Shown: positions 35,001-42,485 of the stretch, one piece after another
Layout: the number at the start of each line of letters is the position of its first letter
How positions within the stretch are numbered: the stretch's first letter is position 1
Made by a program: the position numbers and the translations under genes
Notes under the pieces: generated by a model
What the model saw: the letters and a program-made list of their open reading frames with translations, nothing else
The model's database searches: none
Told to the model about the DNA's origin: nothing
DNA from: Mesoterricola silvestris
GTDB lineage: Bacteria; Acidobacteriota; Holophagae; Holophagales; Holophagaceae
Assembly (NCBI RefSeq): GCF_030295405.1
Contig: NZ_AP027080.1
Span: 2,480,001 to 2,544,000, forward strand
DNA length: 64,000 nt
Direction: 5' to 3'

Positions 35001-35250
35001 CGGCCGTGGCTTCTTCCGGTTCCAGGGCAGGACCTACGGCAGCTCCTGGGACGGCCTGGCCCTGGCCCTGCCCAACCCCTACAACCCCAAGCGCACCCTC
35101 TACCTCTACACCGCCAACAGCCGCCTGGAACTGTGGCACATGACCCACGCCTTCCAGAGGGGGCTGCCGGGGTGGGTGCTCTACCGCGGCGCGGAAACCG
35201 CGGCCAAGGGCTTCCACGCGGAAGCGCGCCACGAGGTGGAGCTGGACTAG
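32065..35250 (+). CDS. Large exported C45/phospholipase-B-like Ntn-hydrolase with extra domains
   Basis: The 1061-residue product starts with a signal peptide (MRRAWGVLGVCFSAMALVAS). Residues 20-190 look like a jelly-roll carbohydrate-binding module (VNAGFEEQKDAQVVGW, EVGRLYRLSAFIRTKG). Residues 205-620 are an Ntn-hydrolase of the acyltransferase/C45 and phospholipase B-like group: EPYDRGVQYGQL, then GDRCSSFIA with the likely nucleophilic Cys after self-cleavage, and NDWTIADTKT. The rest resembles the C-terminal part of M1-type peptidases (FTRTFSKSLGRDLSPFIQQW) followed by a beta domain, without an HExxH. Substrate is unknown, perhaps acyl-amide or lipid. GGGGAG lies upstream of the ATG. Confidence 0.72.
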   Translation: MRRAWGVLGVCFSAMALVASDPAALPLVNAGFEEQKDAQVVGWTLAKATGATVAIGLGHKAGFRSLRLENPAGGAESTVVSEPVKLEVGRLYRLSAFIRTKGVHPDPTARYPTALGACVSMKSFPFTNASPTVAGDGSQRVSVAFFATTAQDRVQLHLGRNGKTEGAAWFDDLKLELVDDIGAIIPMETVRWAGKGFRYDDGGWIVLHIEGEPYDRGVQYGQLVAQELALFVEKLANLQDKGDPVRGWERQRTLADALMLRKYEPEFLEEMKGIADGAARAGAKFRGRALDVLDVVTANSDIDLGEIASATKVTASPLTGRSFLKAEDEAATGGKGDRCSSFIATKSASADGRVVMGQIFMWPPGYTGVDWNVMVDVQPAKGHRFVMQTFPGGISSGTDWYINDAGIVIGETTVQQTPFNPDGTPEANRIRQAAQYATSIDQVAEILKTRNNGLYTNDWTIADTKTDEGAVFLLGTKETRLWRTGSKGHPADTPGGLKDFVWADNNNRDLGVRKERIPNAENEPVDLAFNTWNRDIAFQEFYRQYGQGKFDLQAGVALNASSPINRPHACDGKLTTSEMAEKLMFIAHFGKTTLREKWVGGRFMADLPGATPHLTLGFTTFSPLYVADKLKQARAAAPEPAPAPRADLAAAKDVYAFPKRLLWSNTVLPATDGENWFVSGSAAYHALLKRLPEAQDKAAASLRDSLAELNARYAYVVSKEGSLAPAKARTAYDRYGAYQIPRIKGTFLLHQLRLLVGNALFAKAMAAVHDGFSNRPMTTEDFTRTFSKSLGRDLSPFIQQWVGREDLPDPVITATVAPAAEGFDVTVKVTQPGKPWHFVTFVELRTAKGSRFLRLESDEAMGSTTYHVPDKPTRVIFNAGRDLPVRQENPYTLPNLLDDFDHTLYVFGTSREVEANRSLALNFRDLMADAFTEILPPVKPDAEVTDGELASRDLVVFGGPEENSLLARMAGEHKLPVTFGRGFFRFQGRTYGSSWDGLALALPNPYNPKRTLYLYTANSRLELWHMTHAFQRGLPGWVLYRGAETAAKGFHAEARHEVELD

Positions 35251-35327
35251 GGTGTTTCGGCAAGCACCTAGGTCCTGAATCCCTAGATTGTTCTCGGTGA
35301 TCTGGCTCCAGCTTTGACTTGGCCTTT

Positions 35328-35493
35328 TTTATCCTGCCTTTTCCCCTGGATCCTGTTTATCCCCGTTTGAACTACGCTTGAAGTTGTCGCAACCTTTGGG
35401 TCAAGGACGGCGAGTAACATGCGCTCCGACCCATCCCTGCGCCAGCCCTGCGGAAACCGGGATGAACGCCGATGGATGGGATGAACTGGGATC
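35328..35493. repeat. Family A repeat, copy A3 (reverse orientation)
   Basis: This nearly full-length copy is in the opposite orientation to A1: GGATCCTGTTTATCCCCG at its start, GCGCTCCGACCCATCCCTGC in the middle and CGCCGATGGATGGGATGAA near its end. It lies between convergent genes. Similarity to the A1 flank continues to about 35525, so it runs across the stop codon and last codons of the histidine kinase gene. Confidence 0.75.
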
Positions 35494-35506
35494 TGCTCAA
35501 CCTCGC

Positions 35507-38005
35507 TCAGCCCCTTTCATCCAGGATCTTCCGGATCTTCATGAGCAGGTCGAAGGGGCTGGCCGGTTTCGACAGGTAGTGGGCCCCATCCTCGAAGAAC
35601 CCCTTCCGGTTGAGCAGGTCCGCGGTGTACCCGCTGATGAACAGCGTCCTGTATTCCAGGCCCTCCCGCCGGACGGCCTCGTAGACCTCCTTGCCGCTCA
35701 TTTTCGGCATCACCACATCCAGGATCATCAGGTCGATGCCCATGCCGGGCGCCAGGGCCTTCTCCAGGGCCTCCTTGCCGTCCGCCGCCTCCAGGACCCG
35801 GTACCCGAATTCCCGGAGGATGCCGCTGGTCATGGTCCGGACCACCTCGTCGTCCTCGGCGAGCAGGAGCGTCTCCGTGCCTCCGGGCGGCCGGGCTTCG
35901 GTTTCCGGAAGGGCGTCGGCCGCCGCCATATCCGCGAGGGGGAGGTAGATGCGGAAGGTGGTTCCCTTGCCCGGTTCGCTGTAGACATTGATGAAACCTT
36001 CGTGCTGCTGGAGGATGCCGTACACCATCGAGAGTCCGAGCCCGGTCCCCTTGCCCAGTTCCTTGGTGGTGAAGAAGGGTTCGAAGATCCGCATGCGGGT
36101 CCGGGCGTCCATGCCGACGCCCGTGTCGGAGACGGTGATGAGGGCGAAGCGTCCCTGCCTGCCGAACCCGTGCAGGGCCGGGAAATCCTTTCCGAGCCGC
36201 CGGGCCTCCGTGGAGATGGAGAGGGTGCCCCCCTTGGGCATGGCATCCCGGGCATTGGTGGCCAGATTCAGGAGCACCTGCTCGATCTGTCCCTCGTCGG
36301 CCATGACGATGAGGCTCTGCTTTCCCGGCCGGGTGACGAGCTCGATGTCCTCCCCGATGAGCCGCGCGAGGAGCTTCTCCACGGTCCCCAGGATCCCGTT
36401 CACATCCACGGGCCGGGGAATGATCACCTGCTTGCGGCTGAAGGCCAGGAGGCTTCGCGTCAGGTTGGCCGCGCGGTCCGAGGCGGCGAGGATCTGGTCG
36501 ATCAAGGTCATCTGCGGATCCTCCGCCTTCATGCGCATCTTCGCGAGATTGCCGAAGCCGATGATGGCCGTGAGGATATTGTTGAAGTCGTGGGCAACGC
36601 CGCCAGCCAGTTGACCTATTGCTTCCATTTTCTGGGACTGATTGAGTTGTTCCATCAGTTTTTTGCGTTCCGTGACGTCCCGGCCGATGGCCAGGGCCCC
36701 CACGATCCGCCCCTCGGCGTCCCGTTCTTCCGTGAACCGGACGCTGTGGGTCTGCATCTCGCCGGAAGCGGCCATGACGTGCATTTCCACTTCCCCCATG
36801 CCGCCCTTGGCGATGACCCCCTGGAGGGCGCTCTGGTAGGCTTCCACCTCGTGGAGGTATCCGGGGATGAGCCCTTCCGGCGACATCTCCAGGGGCGTCC
36901 TGCCCAGGGCGTGCTCGCCATGGCCGCCCAGGGTGGACCGGGCCTGGTGGTTGGTGTAGAGGACCCGGCAATCCCGGTCGTAGCGGATGACATTGTCGGG
37001 CGAATTCTCGGCCAGGGTCCGGAAATCCCGCTCGCGCTGGGCCAGGGCCTCCTCCGCCTCCCTCCGGTCCGTGATGTCCACCCGGATGCCCAGCATCCGG
37101 GTCGTCTTCCCGTCCCGGTCGTGGTCGACGCCGATCCCGGTCACCCGCTGCCAGCGGTAGCTGCCGTCCGCGTGCCTCATGCGCACCTCGCAGGTGTATT
37201 CGTCGAATCCCCCCGTGAGGACCTTTTCCATTTTCCGGGCCACCAGGGGCAGGTCCTCCGGGTGCACCCGCTCCGTCAATTCCCCATGGCCGGAAAATCC
37301 CCGGTGCGGTTCATAGCCGAGCATGGTGTAGAAGGTGGGCGAGGCGTACCACTGGCCGGTCCGGATATCCCAGTCCCAGATGCCGATGTGCGAACCCTCC
37401 AGGGTGAGCCGCAGGCGGTTCTCCGACACCTGCAACTGTTCTTCGGTCCGCTTGCGTTCGACGATGTCCCAGGAGAGGTCCCCCAGGCGGGACAGGATCT
37501 GGACATCGTGCTCGTCGTAATCCGTGGGCTTGTTCCCCACGCCGATGATCGCCGTGATGAGGTTCCCCCGGAACACCGGAACGACCATCTCCCGGAGGAC
37601 CGGCGCGTGGTTTTCCGGCAGTCCCTTGCGGTGGGGCAGGGCGGCGAAGTCGTTGTGGATGACCGGTCGCCGCTCCCGGACGCAGTCGCACCAGACTCCC
37701 GCCTGGTCGATGCTGTAGTGGCTGCCCTTTCCTTCGGCCCGGCACATGTCCTTGAGGGTGTGGGTGGACCAGTTCTGCAGGGTGAGGGTGCGCTGGTCGG
37801 GTTCCAGGAAGTGGTAGAAGCCGATCGTGCTTCCGGAAAGGGCTTCCATTTCGTCCAGGGCCGCGGTCAGGAACGCGTCCATGGTGTGGGTGCCCGCGAA
37901 TTCCAGGAGCCGGAGCCGGGCTTCCATGATGCTCTCATTCCGCAAGGGACGCGCCCGGGCGCCTCGCCGGGGCCTCGCGTGTTTCAGTTCTTGCCCTGCC
38001 TCCAT
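35507..38005 (-). CDS. Hybrid sensor histidine kinase (GAF-PAS-PAS-HisKA-HATPase-REC)
   Basis: This 832-residue sensor has no membrane segment. Order of domains: GAF (about 20-180, with GFYHFLEPDQRTLTLQNWS), PAS with PAC (190-320), second PAS (325-445), HisKA with phospho-acceptor His in GGVAHDFNNILTAIIGFGNL, and the ATPase domain (NLATNARDAMPKGG, DTGVGMD, GTGLGLSMVYGIL). A C-terminal receiver domain carries the phospho-acceptor Asp in DLMILDVVMPKMSG. It is a cytoplasmic hybrid kinase, and no output regulator is adjacent. A perfect AGGAGG precedes ATG 38005. Its last codons lie within repeat A3. Confidence 0.9.
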   Translation of the reverse strand: MEAGQELKHARPRRGARARPLRNESIMEARLRLLEFAGTHTMDAFLTAALDEMEALSGSTIGFYHFLEPDQRTLTLQNWSTHTLKDMCRAEGKGSHYSIDQAGVWCDCVRERRPVIHNDFAALPHRKGLPENHAPVLREMVVPVFRGNLITAIIGVGNKPTDYDEHDVQILSRLGDLSWDIVERKRTEEQLQVSENRLRLTLEGSHIGIWDWDIRTGQWYASPTFYTMLGYEPHRGFSGHGELTERVHPEDLPLVARKMEKVLTGGFDEYTCEVRMRHADGSYRWQRVTGIGVDHDRDGKTTRMLGIRVDITDRREAEEALAQRERDFRTLAENSPDNVIRYDRDCRVLYTNHQARSTLGGHGEHALGRTPLEMSPEGLIPGYLHEVEAYQSALQGVIAKGGMGEVEMHVMAASGEMQTHSVRFTEERDAEGRIVGALAIGRDVTERKKLMEQLNQSQKMEAIGQLAGGVAHDFNNILTAIIGFGNLAKMRMKAEDPQMTLIDQILAASDRAANLTRSLLAFSRKQVIIPRPVDVNGILGTVEKLLARLIGEDIELVTRPGKQSLIVMADEGQIEQVLLNLATNARDAMPKGGTLSISTEARRLGKDFPALHGFGRQGRFALITVSDTGVGMDARTRMRIFEPFFTTKELGKGTGLGLSMVYGILQQHEGFINVYSEPGKGTTFRIYLPLADMAAADALPETEARPPGGTETLLLAEDDEVVRTMTSGILREFGYRVLEAADGKEALEKALAPGMGIDLMILDVVMPKMSGKEVYEAVRREGLEYRTLFISGYTADLLNRKGFFEDGAHYLSKPASPFDLLMKIRKILDERG

Positions 38006-38121
38006 GCGCTCCTCCTTTCCCGGGATCCGGGACCGGTCAGGCCGTGGAAGTGCGTTCGTCACATGATGGAAACCATGAATGGCGGGGGCAAGCATGACCC
38101 CGTACCGTCCCCGCCGCAAGT

Positions 38122-38643
38122 CCTAGGAGCCCGGCGACGTAATCGTTCGTGTCCCAGACGTTCGCCCTGTTTCGTCCTCGCCGGCCAAGCCGGCGATGAC
38201 GGGGGGGTGCGGAAGGGACGTCGGGGCTGGGCTCCGCCCAACTCACTTCGTTGAGCAGAAGGGATTTCGGAAGGAAATGGCTCTCCTGGAAGGCCCAGGC
38301 GAGGAGAGCGGCTCCCAAGGGTTCGTGGGTCTGCTTCGCGATGACCCTCTCGGTGCCGGTGGGCGCCGACGCTGAATGGTTTGCGCCGCCCACAATCTAT
38401 TGAAGTCAGCTCGAGCCCAGACCTGCCCAAGGCCCGGTTCGAGACGAGGTCGCTTTGCCAATTAGCGTTGGCGCCGTCCAATACCCTCCTCGCAGCACTC
38501 GAAGAGAGGCCCTGAGGTGGGCCGGGGCCAATGGGTGAAACACAGGCCCAACCATGGGATGAGAGCCTTCCGTTGCTGCGGGCTTGGCCCGCAGCAACGA
38601 ACCGGGGCGAACGTCCGGGACACGTGCGATTACATAGCCTAGG
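38122..38643. repeat. Family C giant palindrome, copy C3
   Basis: This 522-bp imperfect palindrome lies in a divergent gene gap. Outer arms: CCTAGG, GTAATCG and CGTGTCCCAGACGTTCGCCC on the left (38122-38168) and their complement on the right (38605-38643). Subterminal hairpins lie at 38173-38201 (12-bp stem, loop CCAAG) and 38571-38599 (12-bp stem CGTTGCTGCGGG, loop CTTGG, which reads CCAAG on the other strand). The apex arms are GGCGCCGACGCT near 38362 and AGCGTTGGCGCC near 38464. The two subterminal stems differ in sequence. No open reading frame with coding character was found. Confidence 0.8.
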
Positions 38644-38705
38644 TAAACTACCGTATTCAAATGAGATCAGACCTCCTGGGATGATCTGGGATCCCGGAGT
38701 GGCGC

Positions 38706-39107
38706 ATGGAACCGATGGTCTGGCAGGGGAACTGGGAAATGGGCGAAACCCGGCTGGACGGCCAGCACAGGGCCATGGTCCGGGCCATCAACCTCCTGGC
38801 CACCCGCCTCCAGGAGGGCCGGCCCCGGGAGGGGGTGAACCGGTCCATCACCTTCCTCATGATCTACGCGGAACTGCACTTCCGGGAGGAGGAGGCGGCC
38901 ATGGAGGCCTGCGGCTACCCGGAGCTGTCCGTGCACGTGGCCCAGCATCGGGAGTGTTCCCGGCGCATCGAGGACATGCTCGCCAAGTGGCGGGAGGGGG
39001 ATTCCGGCCTCCTGACCGAGGTCATCGCCTTCTTCAATTACTGGCTCACGGAGCACCTGGGCAACGCGGACCGGCGCTTTTCGGAGTACCTGCGCCGCCC
39101 GGCCTGA
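38706..39107 (+). CDS. Bacteriohemerythrin
   Basis: The 133-residue protein has the complete hemerythrin di-iron pattern: H in LDGQHRAM, HFREEE in the second helix, HVAQHREC in the third, and WLTEHLGNADRR near the C-terminus (H and D ligands), plus N-terminal W-x-G-x-W. Such proteins bind O2 reversibly for storage, delivery or sensing in micro-oxic bacteria. GGAG is 6 nt upstream of the ATG. It is the second hemerythrin-type gene in the window and is of the classical type, unlike the HHE-type protein at 12488-12898. A family C palindrome lies immediately upstream. Confidence 0.9.
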   Translation: MEPMVWQGNWEMGETRLDGQHRAMVRAINLLATRLQEGRPREGVNRSITFLMIYAELHFREEEAAMEACGYPELSVHVAQHRECSRRIEDMLAKWREGDSGLLTEVIAFFNYWLTEHLGNADRRFSEYLRRPA

Positions 39108-39122
39108 GGGCCCCAGTCGGGG

Positions 39123-39617
39123 TCAGGCCCATTTCCCCTCGGGCCGCTTCTTCCAGGCCCAGATGATGTAGTCCACGTTGAGGGGCTTGCCCCCCAGGGC
39201 CTTCAGCTTCGTCATGAGCTGGCCCCGGTGGTGCTGGGTGTGCATGGCCACCTGGGTGAGGGCCTCGTCCACGGTGATGTGGCAGGGCGGGCCGGGGAAC
39301 CAGGGGATCACCAGGTCCCGGCCCAGGCCCTCGGGCGGCAGGTCCCGGAAGAGCGCCCGGAAGGCCTCGTGGTTGCTCCGGGTGTGGGCGCGCAGGGCCT
39401 CGTACGAGGGCAAGGGCGCGGGGGGCTCGAAGGCCAGAGGCTCCCCCCGCAGCACCATCAGGAAGGCCGATTCCGTCTCGGCCATGTGGCGCACGCGCTG
39501 GCGCAGGTCCTCGTCGTCCTGGAAGCCCGACTGTCCCCAGGTGGAGAACCACACGGCGTCCGCCCAGGCCATGTGGTCGTGCATGTCCTTCAGGTGGTCA
39601 AGGAGACTGCTGGGCAT
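39123..39617 (-). CDS. DinB-family putative metalloenzyme
   Basis: The 164-residue four-helix protein matches the DinB/YfiT fold, with spaced His residues that bind a divalent metal: MHDHMAWAD at the N-terminus, LRAHTRSNHEAF in the middle and MHTQHHRGQLMTKLKALG near the end. Family members are often damage-inducible or act as bacillithiol/mycothiol-dependent transferases; which applies here is unknown. GAGGT lies upstream of ATG 39617. It is convergent with the bacteriohemerythrin gene with only 15 bp between stops. Confidence 0.82.
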   Translation of the reverse strand: MPSSLLDHLKDMHDHMAWADAVWFSTWGQSGFQDDEDLRQRVRHMAETESAFLMVLRGEPLAFEPPAPLPSYEALRAHTRSNHEAFRALFRDLPPEGLGRDLVIPWFPGPPCHITVDEALTQVAMHTQHHRGQLMTKLKALGGKPLNVDYIIWAWKKRPEGKWA

Positions 39618-39742
39618 GGGGGCACCTCGGATATTCCAGTTGGGCTCCGGCCAGCATACCTGAATTCAACCGGGGGCAGTTGTGACAAGGGTTTGGATAA
39701 AAAGAAGGTATAAAGAAGATGACAATCACTTGGAGCCTTGCC

Positions 39743-41314
39743 ATGAGCGGAGACCTTCGCACGGATGCCCCTGCGCCCCCCAAGGGCCAGCCCGCGGGCC
39801 TATGGGTCCTCATCTTCACGGAGGCCTGGGAGCGGTGGAGCCACTACGGCATGCGGGCGATCCTCATCCTCTACCTCACCGCCCCGGTGGCCCTGGGCGG
39901 CCTGGGCATGGACAAGCCCCAGGCGGCGGGCATCTTCGGGGGGTACCTGCTGGCCATCTACCTGTTCGCCCTCTCCGGCGGCCAGATCGCGGACCGCTTC
40001 CTGGGCGCCAAGCGAACCATCGTCCTCGGCGGGCTCCTCATCGCCTCGGGCCAGCTCCTGCTGCAGGTACGCAGCCTCAACGGGCTGGTGGCGAGCCTCG
40101 TGCTCATCTCCATCGGCACCTGCCTCCTGAAGCCCAATGTGAGCGCCTCCGTGGGCCGGCTCTACACCAAGGAGGACCCCCGGCGGGACGGCGCCTTCAC
40201 CTTCGAGTACATGGGCATCAACCTGGGCGCCATGATCGCCCCCATCTTCTGCGGCTACATGGCCGAGCAGCCGACCTTCATCGCCTTCCTCACCCGCCTG
40301 GGCCTGCATTCCCCCTCGGGCTGGTCCTGGGCCTTCGGGCTCTCCGGCTTCGGCATGCTCCTGGGCCTGGTGAACTTCGTCCTGCGCCGCAACCTCATCG
40401 TGGACGTGAACCTGCCCGAGGGCCAGAAGGAGGCCGAACCCCGCGGCCTGGGCTTCCTGGTGATCCTCCTGCTGGTGCTCCTGGCCTCGGCCTGGATGGT
40501 CATCGGCGGCCGCAACTGGCCCATCCAGCTCCTGGGCGGGGCGGCGGCCTCCGTGGGCACCATGGCGGCCGTGTCCTGGCTGCTCCGGAAGGGCATCGTC
40601 CAGGGCCGGGCCGCGGCCACCACCGCCACGGGCGAAGCCGTGGCCACGCCCAGCCTGACCCCCGAGGACTTCAAGCGCCTGGGCGTGGTGGGCATGATGC
40701 TCTGCTTCAGCATGACGTTCTGGGCGGTGTTCCAGCAGGCCGGTTCGAGCCTGAACCTCTTCGCCAAGGAGTTCACCCAGCGGGTGGTCTTCGGCTTCGA
40801 GATCCCCGCCTCCTGGTTCCAGTCCGTGAACGCCGTGGGCATCGTGCTCCTGGGCTCGGTCTTCGCCTGGCTGTGGACCCGGAGGGCCGGCAAGTGGCCC
40901 AGCAGCCCCGTGAAGTTCGCCCTGGCCCTGCTCTTCGCGGCCCTGGGCTTCTACCTGCTGGTGCCCGCCTCCCTCATCGCCCAGGCGGTTCCCGGCCAGG
41001 TCACCAAGGTGGGCATGGGCTGGCTGGGCGGCGTCTACCTCATGCACACCATCGGCGAACTGTGCCTGTCCCCGGTGGGGCTCAGCTACGTTTCCAAGCT
41101 GGCCCCCAAGCACATGAGCAGCCAACTCATGGGGGCCTGGTTCTTCGCCACGGGCCTGGGCTCGTACCTGGCGGGCAAAGCGGCCGGGCTCATGGGCACC
41201 ATCCCCCTGGCGGTGCTTTTCGGGTTCTGCGCCACGGTGGCCCTGGCGGCCTCCCTGATCCTGTGGGTCCTGGTCAGCCCCATCATCCGCCGGCAGATGG
41301 GCGGCCACAGCTGA
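39743..41314 (+). CDS. POT/PTR-family proton-dependent oligopeptide transporter
   Basis: This symporter of about 523 residues takes up di- or tripeptides with protons. The diagnostic helix-1 motif is present (TEAWERWSHYGMRAIL, an ExxERF-type proton site), with 12-14 helices, GGQIADRFLGAKR (loop 2-3), SASVGRLY and the C-terminal YLMHTIGELCLSPVGLSYV. The start at 39743 has GGAG 7 nt upstream; ATG 39719 is in frame and would add eight residues, but a TATAAA (39709) lies only a few bases before it, making the downstream start better. The gene stands alone, followed by the PilZ gene. Confidence 0.88.
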   Translation: MSGDLRTDAPAPPKGQPAGLWVLIFTEAWERWSHYGMRAILILYLTAPVALGGLGMDKPQAAGIFGGYLLAIYLFALSGGQIADRFLGAKRTIVLGGLLIASGQLLLQVRSLNGLVASLVLISIGTCLLKPNVSASVGRLYTKEDPRRDGAFTFEYMGINLGAMIAPIFCGYMAEQPTFIAFLTRLGLHSPSGWSWAFGLSGFGMLLGLVNFVLRRNLIVDVNLPEGQKEAEPRGLGFLVILLLVLLASAWMVIGGRNWPIQLLGGAAASVGTMAAVSWLLRKGIVQGRAAATTATGEAVATPSLTPEDFKRLGVVGMMLCFSMTFWAVFQQAGSSLNLFAKEFTQRVVFGFEIPASWFQSVNAVGIVLLGSVFAWLWTRRAGKWPSSPVKFALALLFAALGFYLLVPASLIAQAVPGQVTKVGMGWLGGVYLMHTIGELCLSPVGLSYVSKLAPKHMSSQLMGAWFFATGLGSYLAGKAAGLMGTIPLAVLFGFCATVALAASLILWVLVSPIIRRQMGGHS

Positions 41315-41372
41315 TATTCCAGGTGCCTCCGGCCGATCCCTGCACTATGATCGGATAAACACAACGGAGCCC

Positions 41373-42482
41373 ATGGAAAACGCCATCGATTCCACCATCC
41401 GCAATCCTGACGTCATTCGTGAGGCAATGCGTAATGTTTGCGAGAAGGGCGAGCTCCTCCTGCTGGTGACGCCCTACCTCCGCCTGGAATCCAATTTCCT
41501 CCGCCTGGACCAGGACGCCGTGCACGTCACGGCGCTCATGAGCCGGGAGGAGGCCACCTTCGGCCTGCGCTCCCCGGACCTGCGCATGCGGTTCCCCTAC
41601 GGACACCAGTTCTTCGAGGCGCCCACCCGCGCCAAGGGCGTGGGCATGACCCGGGGCCGCCAGTCCCTGGCCCTGGCCCTCCCCACCGTCATGAACAAGG
41701 ACGACTACCGCGGCGCCCACCGGGTGGACCGGGTCGGGCGGCTCGTGGCCACCTTCAGTTCCCGGAAGTACGACCTGCTGGTGGCCAACGTGGTGAACCT
41801 GAGCACCAGCGGGGTGCGCATCTTCGCCCAGCGGGACTTCGAGGAAGGCGAAGTGATGGTGGACGACACCGTCCACATCGCCCTCACCGTCAGCCCGGAG
41901 ATCGTCATCAATTCCAAGGCCAAGGTCCGCTACGCCAAGGACCGGATCCTGGGCCTGGAGTTCCGCCCCCGGCCCGAGGGGGCCCTGCTGGACGCCTTCG
42001 CCCGGTGGGTCTTCCAGAAGCAGGAGGAGGAGCTCATCCTCCAGGGCGGCCGGGGCGAGGCCGAGGAGGAGCGCCAGGGCGCCGCGGTGCGCGCGGAAGG
42101 CCCGCCCGCGCTGACCCTGGTCTCCGGCGACGCGGGCCTGGAAGCCCGCCTGAAGGAGATCCTCAAGGACCTGCCTGCCCTGGAGCGGGTGGCCCCCGGC
42201 ACCCAGGCCATGAAGGACCTGGCGGCCTCCCCCCGGGGCCTCGTCCTCTTCCACGTGGCGGGCCTGGGCATGGATGACCGCAAGCGCGTCCGCATCCTCC
42301 TGGAGGCCCTGGGGGGACGGGTGCCCTTCGTGCTCCTGGGCACCGGCGTGGACAACGGCGCGCTCTTCGAACTGGGCAGCGAACTCAAGGCCGTCAGCGT
42401 CTACGCCCTGGGCCCCACCTCCTCGGGCCTGCTGCCCCGGCTCATCCAGGGGATCCTGCGCAAGCATTTCCCCCCGGCCTGA
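41373..42482 (+). CDS. PilZ-domain c-di-GMP receptor with receiver-like C-terminus
   Basis: The 369-residue protein has an N-terminal domain (residues 1-110) of the kind preceding PilZ, then PilZ with RxxxR-type RGAHRVDRVGR near 113-123 and NLSTSGVRIF (NxSxxG) near 144-153, the two motifs that bind c-di-GMP. The remaining 130 residues (from PALTLVSGDAGLEARLKEIL) look like a degenerate response-receiver fold lacking a clear phospho-acceptor. It probably turns c-di-GMP level into a motility or attachment output. TATGAT at 41346 and GGAG just before the ATG suggest an own promoter. The EAL/GGDEF protein at 57409 is a possible partner. Confidence 0.82.
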   Translation: MENAIDSTIRNPDVIREAMRNVCEKGELLLLVTPYLRLESNFLRLDQDAVHVTALMSREEATFGLRSPDLRMRFPYGHQFFEAPTRAKGVGMTRGRQSLALALPTVMNKDDYRGAHRVDRVGRLVATFSSRKYDLLVANVVNLSTSGVRIFAQRDFEEGEVMVDDTVHIALTVSPEIVINSKAKVRYAKDRILGLEFRPRPEGALLDAFARWVFQKQEEELILQGGRGEAEEERQGAAVRAEGPPALTLVSGDAGLEARLKEILKDLPALERVAPGTQAMKDLAASPRGLVLFHVAGLGMDDRKRVRILLEALGGRVPFVLLGTGVDNGALFELGSELKAVSVYALGPTSSGLLPRLIQGILRKHFPPA

Positions 42483-42485
42483 CCC

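Noticed and set aside
39709-39714. TATAAA as a -10 box for the peptide transporter gene
   Set aside because: No -35 at correct spacing was found (nearest GTGACA is 21 bp away). It is mentioned only as an argument for the downstream start codon.
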